NCBI RefSeq assembly: GCF_014237835.1
Contig: NZ_JACJVI010000018.1
Location: 16,665-80,664, forward strand
From: Rhizobium sp. AQ_MP
Lineage (GTDB): Bacteria > Pseudomonadota > Alphaproteobacteria > Rhizobiales > Rhizobiaceae
DNA length: 64,000 nucleotides
Direction: 5' to 3'
The notes under the pieces are model-generated. The model did not search any database and was not told the origin of the DNA. It saw only the letters and a program-made list of their open reading frames with translations. Numbering within the stretch: position 1 is the stretch's first letter; the number at the start of each line of letters is the position of its first letter. The translations under genes and the position numbers were made by a program. Shown here piece after piece: positions 53,086-61,663 of this stretch.

Positions 53086-53907
53086 CTATCCCTTGGCCAT
53101 CCAGCCGTTGTCGATCGGAACAGCCACGCCATTCAGGAAACCCGCATCCGGTGAGGCGAGATAGAGCGCGACTGCGGCAACGTCCTCGGGCTCACATATC
53201 CGCAGCTGGCAGCTCACGAGGGCCTCTTCGCTCCAGTCGATGCCGTGAGCCTTGAATTTCTCAATCTCACCCATGCCGTGTGGAGTCCGCACGAAGGCCG
53301 GGCAAATGGCGTTGCAGCGAATGCCGCGCTCCCGGTATTCGATGGCAATATTGATTGTGAGAGCCTGGATCGCCGCCTTCGTCATTCCGTAGATCGCCTC
53401 AAGTGCGAAACCTCGCATGGCAGCCACGGAAGACATCATGACGATGGAGCCACCGCCATTGTCGACCATATGGGGAATGAGACGCCGGGAGATCATGAAT
53501 GCCGATTTGACATTGACCGCCATCAGGTGGTCAAAATCGTCCTCTGTCGTGTCGGCGAAGGGCTTGACCAGCACCGTTCCAGCATTGTTGAACAGGAGAT
53601 GCACCACGCCAAAGCGGCTTCTGATGTGAGCCACGGCCTTGTCGACTTGCTCGACATTTGTCAGATCGACCTCAAAGGGTACCCCGATCCCGCCCCGCGC
53701 CGAGATGAGCTCGGCGGTCTCTCTTGCTCCCTCTCCGTTGATGTCGAGCACGCCGACGGCGGCCCCTTCCTCCGCGAGGCGCAAGGCCTGCGCTCGTCCC
53801 ATGCCACTGGCTCCACCCGTGACAACCGCCACCTTCCCCGAAAACCGGCCGGCAATGGGTTTGTGATCAACTCGGCCCAAAGTGTCTGAGGTCGGAACGA
53901 AGTTCAT
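53086..53907 (-). CDS. Short-chain dehydrogenase/reductase
   Basis: 273 residues, classical SDR: VVTGGASGMGRAQAL, FNNAGTV, catalytic Ser in MMSSVAAM, and Tyr-Lys in YGMTKAAIQ, then CNAICPAFVRTP. Acidic residue after the second beta strand (VLDING) suggests NAD preference. ATG at 53907. It is 57 bp upstream of binding protein 4 and probably heads that operon. Confidence 0.9.
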   Translation of the reverse strand: MNFVPTSDTLGRVDHKPIAGRFSGKVAVVTGGASGMGRAQALRLAEEGAAVGVLDINGEGARETAELISARGGIGVPFEVDLTNVEQVDKAVAHIRSRFGVVHLLFNNAGTVLVKPFADTTEDDFDHLMAVNVKSAFMISRRLIPHMVDNGGGSIVMMSSVAAMRGFALEAIYGMTKAAIQALTINIAIEYRERGIRCNAICPAFVRTPHGMGEIEKFKAHGIDWSEEALVSCQLRICEPEDVAAVALYLASPDAGFLNGVAVPIDNGWMAKG

Positions 53908-54822
53908 CGCAGCAAATCTCCTTTTGCCTGTTTTTTGCAGGACGTGGACATCATCCGATCACAACGGAGCCGAACGAATGTGCTGATGCTGAACACCATT
54001 CAGAATATCCTGTCGGTTATTGGTCCGCCCGAAGCATCGGCACGCGCCAGCGAATGGTCGTCCGCCCCAATCGATAACGCGCCCTGCCGACGGATAAACT
54101 TGCCCGGGAGTGCGCACAAAGCCTTCCAGGCGCAATAGACAGCGCTCGTTTTCAAACTTCCTCGGATGACCTGTACAAGCTGAACGGAGTACTGCCCGTC
54201 TGAAGCATCACGCCACGCTGATAAGCACCGTCCTGCCATGGACAGAAGCGGCATGCCCGTCCGGCAATCCAGCACCGGTGCACCTGGCGTAGCTCGGTGA
54301 TCGTCGGAAGGGGACATTGCTCGGTCTCCGTTGCGGACCCAGTAAGAGTTGATGCAACCGTCCCGGCGAAACATTTCTAACTGCAAATGTATCTTCGAAA
54401 GCCGCTGAAGGTGAGCGGCAGATTGCTGTGACTTTGTGCAATGCGACACCGGCTAGGATGCGGGCCGATTATTCGCCGAGGACTTCCGCAGCATCAGGAC
54501 ATATCACAAAATGATCCACATCCGACAGCAACGATATGACGCCAAAAAAATGAACGCCGTAAATAACTGAAAATATGTACAAATATATTCCAATCCCAAA
54601 AGAGCGAATAGTTTGTGATTGATTTGGAATTGCCGTCCTGAAATTTTGTGATAGATGTGCGCTACAAGTCTATCCATAGAGCTCGGGGAGACGCAGTCGA
54701 AATCGACGCCGTGGAAAGACCGAACTTTACCAGAGTGAATGCACACCCGGCCTCGGCGATGAAGCGCCTGAGAAGGCAAGGGATCTTTTTGGCAATCCTG
54801 CCGACGTGCATGGGAGGAAGCG
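53908..54822. other. Long intergenic region with AT-rich control segment
   Basis: About 915 bp without a convincing gene; open frames such as 54000-54449 minus lack motifs and RBSs. The part 54495-54660 is AT-rich and carries ATCACAAAAT (54503-54512), TTTGTGATT (54612-54620) and ATTTTGTGAT (54643-54652), the same words as in the control region at 29794-29990. It likely holds promoters for the SDR operon and the VOC gene. Confidence 0.45.
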
Positions 54823-55323
54823 ATGGAAGACAAGGGTACTGAAGCCGCAATCGACAGCCGAATGTTGCGTCTGATCGAAAAATGCCGTCGTGAAAACAGG
54901 CTGGTGATGAATCACATCTGTATCAGGGTCGAAAACCTGGATCGCATGGAGAAGATCCTGGCAGAATCGTTGGGCATAGGTGCAGATGGCTTCACGCGGG
55001 TCGAAGGCCCGCTGTTCAAGGGCGAAGCGGCCGTCAGCGGCACATGGGTCAACGACGAGTTCTATATCGAGCTCATGGAGCCGCTTGAAAAGCAGACACT
55101 CGGATACGACACGGGCTGCGGGCTTCCGATCGGACATCTGAGCGAAGTGGGCTTTCTAACGCCCAATCTCGACGCAGAACTGGAACGGCTCGGCAAACTC
55201 GGCTGGCAAGTGACCGACAAGATCTCGTCCGACGTCTCGACAGAGGTGAAGATGGACATGGATCCTCCGATAGGTTTCCCGATCGAGCTTATGGAATTCA
55301 AGGTTCCGAAGAAGACTGACTGA
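54823..55323 (+). CDS. VOC-superfamily (glyoxalase/dioxygenase fold) protein
   Basis: 166 residues. Two paired beta-alpha-beta modules: NHICIRVENLDRMEKILAESL with DEFYIELMEPL, and GHLSEVGFLTPNLDAELERL with PIELMEFKV. The His (NHI), Glu (YIELMEP), His (GHL) and Glu (IELMEF) positions fit a VOC metal site. A strong RBS, ggaggaag, lies just before the ATG. It is followed 45 bp later by the tautomerase-like gene, and the two probably act on the same small carbonyl or enol compound (inference). Confidence 0.8.
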   Translation: MEDKGTEAAIDSRMLRLIEKCRRENRLVMNHICIRVENLDRMEKILAESLGIGADGFTRVEGPLFKGEAAVSGTWVNDEFYIELMEPLEKQTLGYDTGCGLPIGHLSEVGFLTPNLDAELERLGKLGWQVTDKISSDVSTEVKMDMDPPIGFPIELMEFKVPKKTD

Positions 55324-55368
55324 AAATAACGGTCGTCATGGATCGACCGGCATGGGGCAAAGATACAA

Positions 55369-55740
55369 ATGGCATATATTGAAGTCTTTCCGAAATCCGT
55401 CGACGCCGAGTCGCGAATAAAGAACGATAGCGACGCGCTGATGGGCTTTCTCTTCGAGATCACTAGAAACGTTTTCCAGGTGCCTGATCACGATATCATT
55501 GTCGAACTTAATCGCTGCACGACGTTAGGCTTCAACAAGATGGCAGTCCGGACGGGTTCGGTCCCGGATGTTGTCATCAAGATATCGACAAGCGACACAG
55601 ATCTGCAGACACGGTTCCAGGACCTGACTATTCGCATCGTTGAGGCGTGGAATTCCCACTTTGGAGATGCCCTCAAGATGGAGCTCTGGATAGGATTAAT
55701 TCACACCTGGGGCTGCAACATTCAGTTTGAGGATGCCTAG
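55369..55740 (+). CDS. Tautomerase-superfamily-like protein lacking the N-terminal proline
   Basis: 123 residues. The beta-alpha-beta layout is that of 4-oxalocrotonate tautomerase/MIF-fold proteins (MAYIEVFPK, FEITRNVFQVPDHDIIVELN, DVVIKISTSDTD), with the second half of trimer-forming size. Residue 2 is Ala where active members have Pro, which after Met removal acts as the catalytic base. If the start is right, the usual chemistry is lost or changed. The stop codon is directly followed by an IS3 remnant, so the natural C-terminus may have been altered. Confidence 0.55.
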   Translation: MAYIEVFPKSVDAESRIKNDSDALMGFLFEITRNVFQVPDHDIIVELNRCTTLGFNKMAVRTGSVPDVVIKISTSDTDLQTRFQDLTIRIVEAWNSHFGDALKMELWIGLIHTWGCNIQFEDA

Positions 55741-55939
55741 ATCAATGGTCTTTGCACGGCCGAGGTCATCCATCGCCGAGGGCAATGGCACAACTTCGAA
55801 GCCGTGGAGTCCGCCACGCTAGAATGGGTCGGACTGGTTCAACCACCGTCGCCTCCTGAAGCCCATCGGGAATATCCCGCCAGCCGAGGCTGACGAACGA
55901 TACCAGGCCATGCTGGATGCACCAGCCATGGCAGCGTAA
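55741..55939 (+). pseudogene. IS3-family transposase (IS407-like orfB), C-terminal remnant
   Basis: The plus strand reads AEVIHRRGQWHNFEAVESAT, then after one extra base near 55831 WFNHRRLLKPIGNIPPAEAD and APAMAA with TAA at 55937. This is the conserved tail of IS407-group transposases. After the stop, the bases at 55940-55979 look like the terminal part of the element. Nothing upstream of 55741 belongs to it, so the element was cut exactly at the neighbouring gene's stop. Confidence 0.8.
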
Positions 55940-56052
55940 CTCAAACCAATTGGTCTCCGGCAAACCCGGCGCGGCTCAGTCCAGATGCAGTTCAGGCAGC
56001 ATCCGCCGCGCCAAGGGCTGGCATCAGGTCGCCAACGAAAGTGAAACCCGAT

Positions 56053-56787
56053 CTATTCAGTCAAGGAGACGAATCGAGCACGCAAAGCGGTAGTCGCTCG
56101 TAAGTCGGCCCGGGTCACACGGTCATCATGCTTCGGGTAGACCGCCAATAGCTCAAAAATGTCATCGCGTAGACAGGATCGCGGTCTCGTGAATTCCAGA
56201 AGCGCCGCTTTCAGATCAGCCCGGAATGTTTCGAGCGTCTTTTGGTTGGAACCTTCGGCAATGATGACGACATTAAGCGTGTCAGGATCCGTCATATCGC
56301 TTTGTTCGAAAACCTCGTAGAATTGATTGGGTTCGGCAAGACCCAAGCTGAAATTCAGAATCTGGCCGAAGCCAATCGCGGTTTTCAACATTTCGCCGAG
56401 ACGGTACGCGACGCCTTCCGCACACGCCTTCTCGACAGACCAGGCCTGAACGATAGCGCGGCCGCCTCGCACCGAACCCTCCTGTGAGCATATCGTGGTG
56501 GGAATACGCAGGACATTCAGGAAATACTGGCGCATTCTCACCGACCATTCGGTCGGATGCCGGACGAGATCGAGATATTGCGGATGCTGGAGGACATCCA
56601 GTTCTTCCAGCGCATACAAGGTGAAGAACCGGTTGCGCTCTTCTCCCAAGATGCCGAAGCGTGTCGCTGAAAGCATGCCGGGCGTGGTCATTCTCTCCGG
56701 AACATGTTCGAACGAATGCCACGTCTCATATTCGTCGGTTAGGCTCGTAGGATAATCGTTCCAGAGCGCAAGAAGTGCTTTGCTCAT
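56053..56787 (-). CDS. Dimeric alpha/beta-barrel-type hypothetical protein
   Basis: 244 residues; no leader or membrane segment. The N-terminal half (LLALWNDYPTSLTDEYETWH, HVPERMTTPGMLSATRFG) resembles EthD-like ferredoxin-fold domains, and the second half may be a degenerate repeat. A conserved-looking His in WHSFEHVPERM is a candidate active residue. The start overlaps the alcohol dehydrogenase stop (ATGA), so it is the last gene of the 60575-56053 operon. Function unknown; the family name is tentative. Confidence 0.55.
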   Translation of the reverse strand: MSKALLALWNDYPTSLTDEYETWHSFEHVPERMTTPGMLSATRFGILGEERNRFFTLYALEELDVLQHPQYLDLVRHPTEWSVRMRQYFLNVLRIPTTICSQEGSVRGGRAIVQAWSVEKACAEGVAYRLGEMLKTAIGFGQILNFSLGLAEPNQFYEVFEQSDMTDPDTLNVVIIAEGSNQKTLETFRADLKAALLEFTRPRSCLRDDIFELLAVYPKHDDRVTRADLRATTALRARFVSLTE

Positions 56788-57809
56788 GACAGTTCGATCA
56801 ATACCTTGGACGCAATACGGCTCCTCGAGGCCTCAAAGCCCGCCATGGCATTCTCAAGCCGATATCGATGTGAGATCAGTTGGCGCATCAGCGCCTGGTT
56901 GGCATCGAGGAAAGCGATCGTTTCGTCCCACACGGCAGGCGCCGCTCGATAGGAACCCCTGATCTGCTGATGCATGCGCACAAGACGCGTGAGGTCAATT
57001 TCCGCTGGCCGCGGATGGATGCCGACGACCGTGAATATGCCCCGCTTCTTCAGGAAGGGCAAAGTAGCATCGACCAGATTCGGCGCGCCGGCGGCCTCGA
57101 TGATGGCGTCGAAGGGGCCATGCAAGTTGAGCGCATCGTCGAAAACCTGTTCCGCGGTATCGACGAGGAGCTCGAAACCCAGCTTTGCAAGGATGCCCAG
57201 GCGCGAGCCGTCATCCCTGCCCAATACAAGCACCTTTGCACCCCGCGCGCGGGCGAGCACGGCGATTCCCTGGCCGATGAAGCCCGGACCGATCACCAGA
57301 ATTGTCTGACCTTCCTTAACATTCGCCGTCGCCACAGCCTCGGCGCAGACCGTCATGGGTTCCGTCAGCGCGGCAATGTCCATGTCGAGACTGCCGGGAA
57401 GGACGTGGCAATTGCCGAAAGGCGCACAGACATATTGCGTGAAAGCACCATTGCGTCCGATGCCGATCCCCTTGCGTCCCGTACAATTGTCCTCGTCGCC
57501 GGCAAGGCAGGCCGGGCAACGGCCACAGGTCGTCGAAGGGCGCACAGTTACGCGGCTTCCGATGAACGCCGGCGAGACCCCTGCCCCGACGCTCTCCACG
57601 GTGCCGGAGAACTCATGACCGATCGTGACGGGCATGACGCTTTCCATGGACTCATAACCCGGTGTCCATTCCGCGATGTGGATGTCCGTGCCACAGATAC
57701 CGGTGGCGTGCACCTTGATGATGACCTCGCCTTCGGACTCGGATTGCGGATATTCAACTTCGCGCAACTCCAGCCCTTCGGCGGGTCTGACCTTCTGCAA
57801 TGCGAGCAT
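56784..57809 (-). CDS. Zinc-dependent medium-chain alcohol dehydrogenase
   Basis: 341 residues. Catalytic zinc: Cys in GICGTDIH and His-Glu in IGHEFSGTV. Structural zinc: four Cys in CGRCPACLAGDEDNC. The NAD site is VIGPGFIGQGIAVLA. The pattern fits the sorbitol/threonine dehydrogenase branch. The ATG at 57809 has ggagat upstream. It lies 31 bp after the permease gene of a taurine/nitrate-type importer, so it probably oxidises the imported alcohol. Confidence 0.9.
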   Translation of the reverse strand: MLALQKVRPAEGLELREVEYPQSESEGEVIIKVHATGICGTDIHIAEWTPGYESMESVMPVTIGHEFSGTVESVGAGVSPAFIGSRVTVRPSTTCGRCPACLAGDEDNCTGRKGIGIGRNGAFTQYVCAPFGNCHVLPGSLDMDIAALTEPMTVCAEAVATANVKEGQTILVIGPGFIGQGIAVLARARGAKVLVLGRDDGSRLGILAKLGFELLVDTAEQVFDDALNLHGPFDAIIEAAGAPNLVDATLPFLKKRGIFTVVGIHPRPAEIDLTRLVRMHQQIRGSYRAAPAVWDETIAFLDANQALMRQLISHRYRLENAMAGFEASRSRIASKVLIELS

Positions 57810-57840
57810 CACTTTATCTCCGTCAGGAAACGCCAGGTTC

Positions 57841-58677
57841 CTATTCGCGCCAGCCCAGGAAGTGCATCTCGACCCGTCCGATGACAAAGTTGACGACCAA
57901 CCCCATCATTGAAAGGATTGCCACACCTGTGAAGAGCTTCTCGAGAGCATAGAGGGAGCCGGCCTCCAGAATGTAGGAACCGATGCCATATTGAGCGCCC
58001 AGCATTTCTGCTGCCACCAGCAGAATGATCGCGATCGAGACAGAGACCCTGAGGCCCGAGAGGATCGCCGGAAAGGCACCGGGCAGGACAATCTTGCGGA
58101 CGATCGACCACCAGGAGAGACCAAAGCTCTGACCCATGCGGACCAGCGACCGATCCACGTTGTCAACCGCGCCATAGGTGGCGACCACAGTCGGCGTGAA
58201 CGTGCCGAACGCGATCAGGGCGTATTTGGACATCTCGTCAATGCCGAACCAGATGACGAAAAGGGGTAAGAGGGCAATCTTCGGGATTGGGAACAGCGCG
58301 GCGACGAGTGGAACGAGACCCGCCCGGACATAGCTGAACAGGCCGATCAGCACCCCGAGCGAAATCCCGACGCTGATGCCAATGAAGGCGCCGATGAACA
58401 GGCGCTGCAGTGAGGGCACGAGATGCTTCAACAGCAGGCCGCTCTTCGCGAGCTGATAGAAGGTCTCCAGCACGGCGGAAGGCCGGGGAAATGTGAGGGC
58501 TGAGATGAAGCCGCTGCGCGTGCCGATTTCCATCAGAATGATCAGGGCCGCGAACACGAGCATCCCGATGCCGGGAACCGGCTTGGGCGCGAAACCGCCA
58601 CCGCGGAACGCCACCTTGCGTTCGGGCGTGACGTCGCTTGTTATCTCGCCGTTTGAAACGATAGAGAGATCAGACAT
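57841..58677 (-). CDS. ABC transporter permease (nitrate/sulfonate/taurine type)
   Basis: 278 residues, SsuC/TauC-like, with an N-terminal ~30-residue cytosolic part and six hydrophobic segments. The EAA loop (SLVRMGQSFGLSWW, KIVLPGAFPAILSGLR) is in place. The start lies within the ATPase 3' end (8-bp overlap) with ggagct upstream. Substrates in this family are anions such as sulfonates, but many homologues import unrelated aromatics or pyrimidine precursors. Confidence 0.9.
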   Translation of the reverse strand: MSDLSIVSNGEITSDVTPERKVAFRGGGFAPKPVPGIGMLVFAALIILMEIGTRSGFISALTFPRPSAVLETFYQLAKSGLLLKHLVPSLQRLFIGAFIGISVGISLGVLIGLFSYVRAGLVPLVAALFPIPKIALLPLFVIWFGIDEMSKYALIAFGTFTPTVVATYGAVDNVDRSLVRMGQSFGLSWWSIVRKIVLPGAFPAILSGLRVSVSIAIILLVAAEMLGAQYGIGSYILEAGSLYALEKLFTGVAILSMMGLVVNFVIGRVEMHFLGWRE

Positions 58678-59437
58678 TTACCAGCTCCTTGTCGGCGGCA
58701 ATGGCTTCCTCGCGCATGAGATCCCACAACTGCTGCTGTTTTTCCTCAAGCGCCGGATCGGCCAGATGGCGCTCTGAAAGCGGCATGTCGATATCAACGA
58801 TCTGACGAATGCCGCCGGGCCGCCGGGAGAGCACGACGACCCGATGACCGAGACGAACTGCCTCATTGAGATTGTGCGTGACATACACGGACGTGAAGGG
58901 TTGCCGTGTCCAAAGCGACACAAGATCGTCCATGAGCAATTCGCGGGTCTGGCTGTCGAGAGCGGACAGAGGTTCATCCATCAGCATGACGGCGGGACGT
59001 ACTGCCAGTGCCCGGCTGATGGCGACACGCTGACGCATGCCGCCCGACAGTTGCTTGGGCAGCGCCTGCCGGAAGTCGGACAACCGTGTCCGTTCAAGGA
59101 CATCGTTCACGATGTCGTCCATCTCCTTGCCGCTCAGTCCATGGTCTTCCAGCACCAGCTTGATGTTGCCCTCAACGGTCCGCCAGGGCAGAAGCGCAAA
59201 GTGCTGGAAAACATAGGTGAGGGGATTGAGGGAGTCCGCAGGCGCTTCGCCCACCTGCACAACAGCGCCGGCGGATGGCCGTTCTAGACCACCCAGAAAA
59301 CGCAGGAGCGTCGACTTCCCACATCCTGACGGCCCGATAAGACAGACGATCTGTCCCTTCGGGATATCGAGGGAAATATTCCTTAACACCTCGACGGAGC
59401 CATAGTAGTGGCTGATGTTCTGAAGTTTCAGATCCAT
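58670..59437 (-). CDS. ABC transporter ATPase (nitrate/sulfonate/taurine type)
   Basis: 255 residues. Walker A GPSGCGKST, Q-loop YVFQHFALLPWRT, signature LSGGMRQRV, Walker B VMLMDEPLSALDS, H-loop VTHNLNEA, followed by the SsuB-typical SRRPGGIRQIVDIDMPLSER (in parts). ATG at 59437 with ggaggaaac immediately before. It lies 116 bp downstream of the binding-protein gene. Confidence 0.93.
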   Translation of the reverse strand: MDLKLQNISHYYGSVEVLRNISLDIPKGQIVCLIGPSGCGKSTLLRFLGGLERPSAGAVVQVGEAPADSLNPLTYVFQHFALLPWRTVEGNIKLVLEDHGLSGKEMDDIVNDVLERTRLSDFRQALPKQLSGGMRQRVAISRALAVRPAVMLMDEPLSALDSQTRELLMDDLVSLWTRQPFTSVYVTHNLNEAVRLGHRVVVLSRRPGGIRQIVDIDMPLSERHLADPALEEKQQQLWDLMREEAIAADKELVNV

Positions 59438-59552
59438 GTTTCCTCCAGACGGAGTCTTCGCAGGACTTCGTACACACTCTCAAGACGCTGCGGACATTCA
59501 TGCCCGCAGCGCGATCAATTCGACCTTCTATCCGCTCTGGTCGAACCGTGGT

Positions 59553-60575
59553 TCAGATCGTTTTCACGTAGGATGTGTCGAACAGCTGGTCCATGGTGAT
59601 GTCGTCCTGGACCATGCCTTCGGACTTGAACCAGTCGTTCTGCTCAACGCAACTGCCGAGCGCGAGCGCAAGGCCCTGATTGATGCGCATGGCCCCATCG
59701 ATCAGGTTCTGCTTTGCCACATCCGCGGGGCTGTCGGCTTCCACATATTTGTGGACGATCTCGGCGAGAGCGTCACGCTCAGCACCGTCCGCCGTATTAT
59801 CAACAAAAGCCGCGTTGTAATCGGCGATCGCCTTGGAATAGGCCCCGACAAAGGCCTTGGTCATGTCGCGCTCGTTCTTGGCATTGTTTGTCGAGGTGAA
59901 CGCGGTGGTCACCTGATAGTTCGGGGCATAATCGGCGACGACGCCGATCTGCTTGGCCGCCCCTTCCCGGATCATCTTCTTGGCGACACTCGGCTGGATC
60001 GCCCACGCGTCGATCTGTCCGGTCGAAAGCGCGCCGACGATGGCTCCAAGCTTCTGCAGGGGCCGCAGTTCGATGTTGGACAGCTCGATATTGTTGGCCT
60101 TGGCGATCTTGTGCGCCATGAAATGGAACGATGAACCGGCAGTGGTGATGCCGAAGCTGTGGCCCGCCAGCTTGGAGGGATCGGTCAGACCAGCCTCATA
60201 GGCCTTGTTGGAAGCGAGGATGATCGAGCCCTGAACACCTTTTTCCTCCATCAAGGCACCGCCGATGACCTTTACGGCATCCTTCTGCGCCAGACTGATC
60301 AGACCACCGCTCATTGCCGTCACCCCGAAGTCTGCGTCGCCGGAGGCGATCGCGACGGCCATCGGCTGCGCCGCCTCGAAGAACTTCAGTTCGATATCCA
60401 GCCCGGCATCCTTGAAGTAGCCGCGTTCAAAGGCGATGAAGCTCGGCGCATGGCTGGCGAGGTGCAGCACGGCCATGTTGCGGGTGGCAGCACGGGCGGG
60501 CAGACCGAATGTCACGGCAGCACCCACTGCGCTCATGCCAATGAGTGCCTGACGGCGATTCAACGTAAAGCTCAT
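59553..60575 (-). CDS. ABC transporter substrate-binding protein (NMT1/SsuA type)
   Basis: 340 residues with a Tat-like leader (NRRQALIGMSAVGAA, cleavage near ARAAT). The NMT1/SsuA-type core includes FIAFERGYFKDAGLDIELKF, MAVAIASGDADFGVTAMSGG, GHSFGITTAGSSFHFMAHK and GALSTGQIDAWAIQPS. Strong RBS aaggagg before the ATG. First structural gene of the importer operon, downstream of the LysR gene on the same strand. Confidence 0.92.
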   Translation of the reverse strand: MSFTLNRRQALIGMSAVGAAVTFGLPARAATRNMAVLHLASHAPSFIAFERGYFKDAGLDIELKFFEAAQPMAVAIASGDADFGVTAMSGGLISLAQKDAVKVIGGALMEEKGVQGSIILASNKAYEAGLTDPSKLAGHSFGITTAGSSFHFMAHKIAKANNIELSNIELRPLQKLGAIVGALSTGQIDAWAIQPSVAKKMIREGAAKQIGVVADYAPNYQVTTAFTSTNNAKNERDMTKAFVGAYSKAIADYNAAFVDNTADGAERDALAEIVHKYVEADSPADVAKQNLIDGAMRINQGLALALGSCVEQNDWFKSEGMVQDDITMDQLFDTSYVKTI

Positions 60576-60718
60576 GAAAAATCCTCCTTGTGGTGATGCC
60601 TCCCAGCACCATTGGGACTAAATGCCATCCGTGGGCTCGCCGAACAAGCAACATTCGTTATGGAGCTCATGCCTTGAGGGCATGATCAATTCCTTCCGTG
60701 CCGCCTATGCCATTGAGA

Positions 60719-61663
60719 TCAAACCAGCGGCGGCAGATCCGTCAGCTTGATCGCGAGAATCTCGCTCAGCTTTTTCAGGTTTGCCGAATGCGGGCGCTGG
60801 CGGTTCCAAAGCACGGAGACCTCGAACTGCGGCGCGCGGTGGATCGGTCTGACAACGAGGTTGCCGCCGACGGGACCGAGCGTCGTCAGATAATCGACGA
60901 GAACAATCCCCATTTCCTCGTTGGCCAGTGCCAGGGCCGTATCCGAAAACCGGGCAACCGCCCGGATGTTGACCTTGACCTGCGATCGCCTGAGGAACCC
61001 ATCTACGACGGTCTGATGCGCCCCGCCCTGCTCGAAGGAGATGAAGTTCTCATTCTCAAGGTCTGAGGCGTGTATGACGTCTCGCGCCGCGAGCCGGTGA
61101 TGCCTTGGGATCGCGGCCACCAAGTCAATCCGCCCGGCCGGCTCGTTCACGATCAATGGATGGTCGGAGACAACCAGCGTCACGACTGCCTCGCCGCGTC
61201 CGCTGAGCAGATAGTCTTCAATCTGATTGACCGGCAACACGTCGAAGAACAGTTCGATCCCGGTGACTTCCTCGGAGAGTGCCCGCAAAGCCTGAGGCAT
61301 CAAGGCCCGTGCCGCGCTCGCCGTGGCCCCGACACGAAACACGGCCGTCTCGCCGCTGGCGATACGGCCAATCTGCGTACTTGCAGCGGCGAGCTGGCGA
61401 ACCAGAGGATCAATCTCCTCGAAGATTTCCAGAGCCTCAGACGTCGGGACGAGCCTGTTGTGATCGCGCGAGAATAGCGCGATGCCGAGGATGTCCTCGA
61501 TGCGGCGGATCGTTCGGCTCAAGGATGGTTGAGACACTTTGAGGATCTTCGAAGCGACGGTGATCGATCGCATCTGCATCACCGTGTGAAAAACTTCCAA
61601 CTGGCGAAGGCTCAGGGGCCGCTCAGACGGCGGTGTTTGCGGATTTTCACCCCTCTTCGACAT
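60719..61663 (-). CDS. LysR-family transcriptional regulator
   Basis: 314 residues. HTH: LSLRQLEVFHTVMQMRSITV, KVSQPSLSRTIRRIEDILGI; effector domain from FRVGATASAARALMPQALRA. The ATG at 61663 has gaggtgt upstream and lies inside the last codons of the hydrolase gene (17-bp overlap). Because it is between the hydrolase and the importer operon and all are on one strand, it probably regulates both. About 140 bp separate it from the binding-protein gene. Confidence 0.92.
   Translation of the reverse strand: MSKRGENPQTPPSERPLSLRQLEVFHTVMQMRSITVASKILKVSQPSLSRTIRRIEDILGIALFSRDHNRLVPTSEALEIFEEIDPLVRQLAAASTQIGRIASGETAVFRVGATASAARALMPQALRALSEEVTGIELFFDVLPVNQIEDYLLSGRGEAVVTLVVSDHPLIVNEPAGRIDLVAAIPRHHRLAARDVIHASDLENENFISFEQGGAHQTVVDGFLRRSQVKVNIRAVARFSDTALALANEEMGIVLVDYLTTLGPVGGNLVVRPIHRAPQFEVSVLWNRQRPHSANLKKLSEILAIKLTDLPPLV

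Noticed and set aside
54000..54449. A 149-codon minus-strand frame in the long intergenic region
   Set aside because: No RBS, motif or family resemblance; codon use unlike neighbouring genes.
56880..57884. A 334-codon plus-strand frame opposite the zinc alcohol dehydrogenase
   Set aside because: The minus strand has all zinc-ligand and NAD motifs; the plus frame has none.
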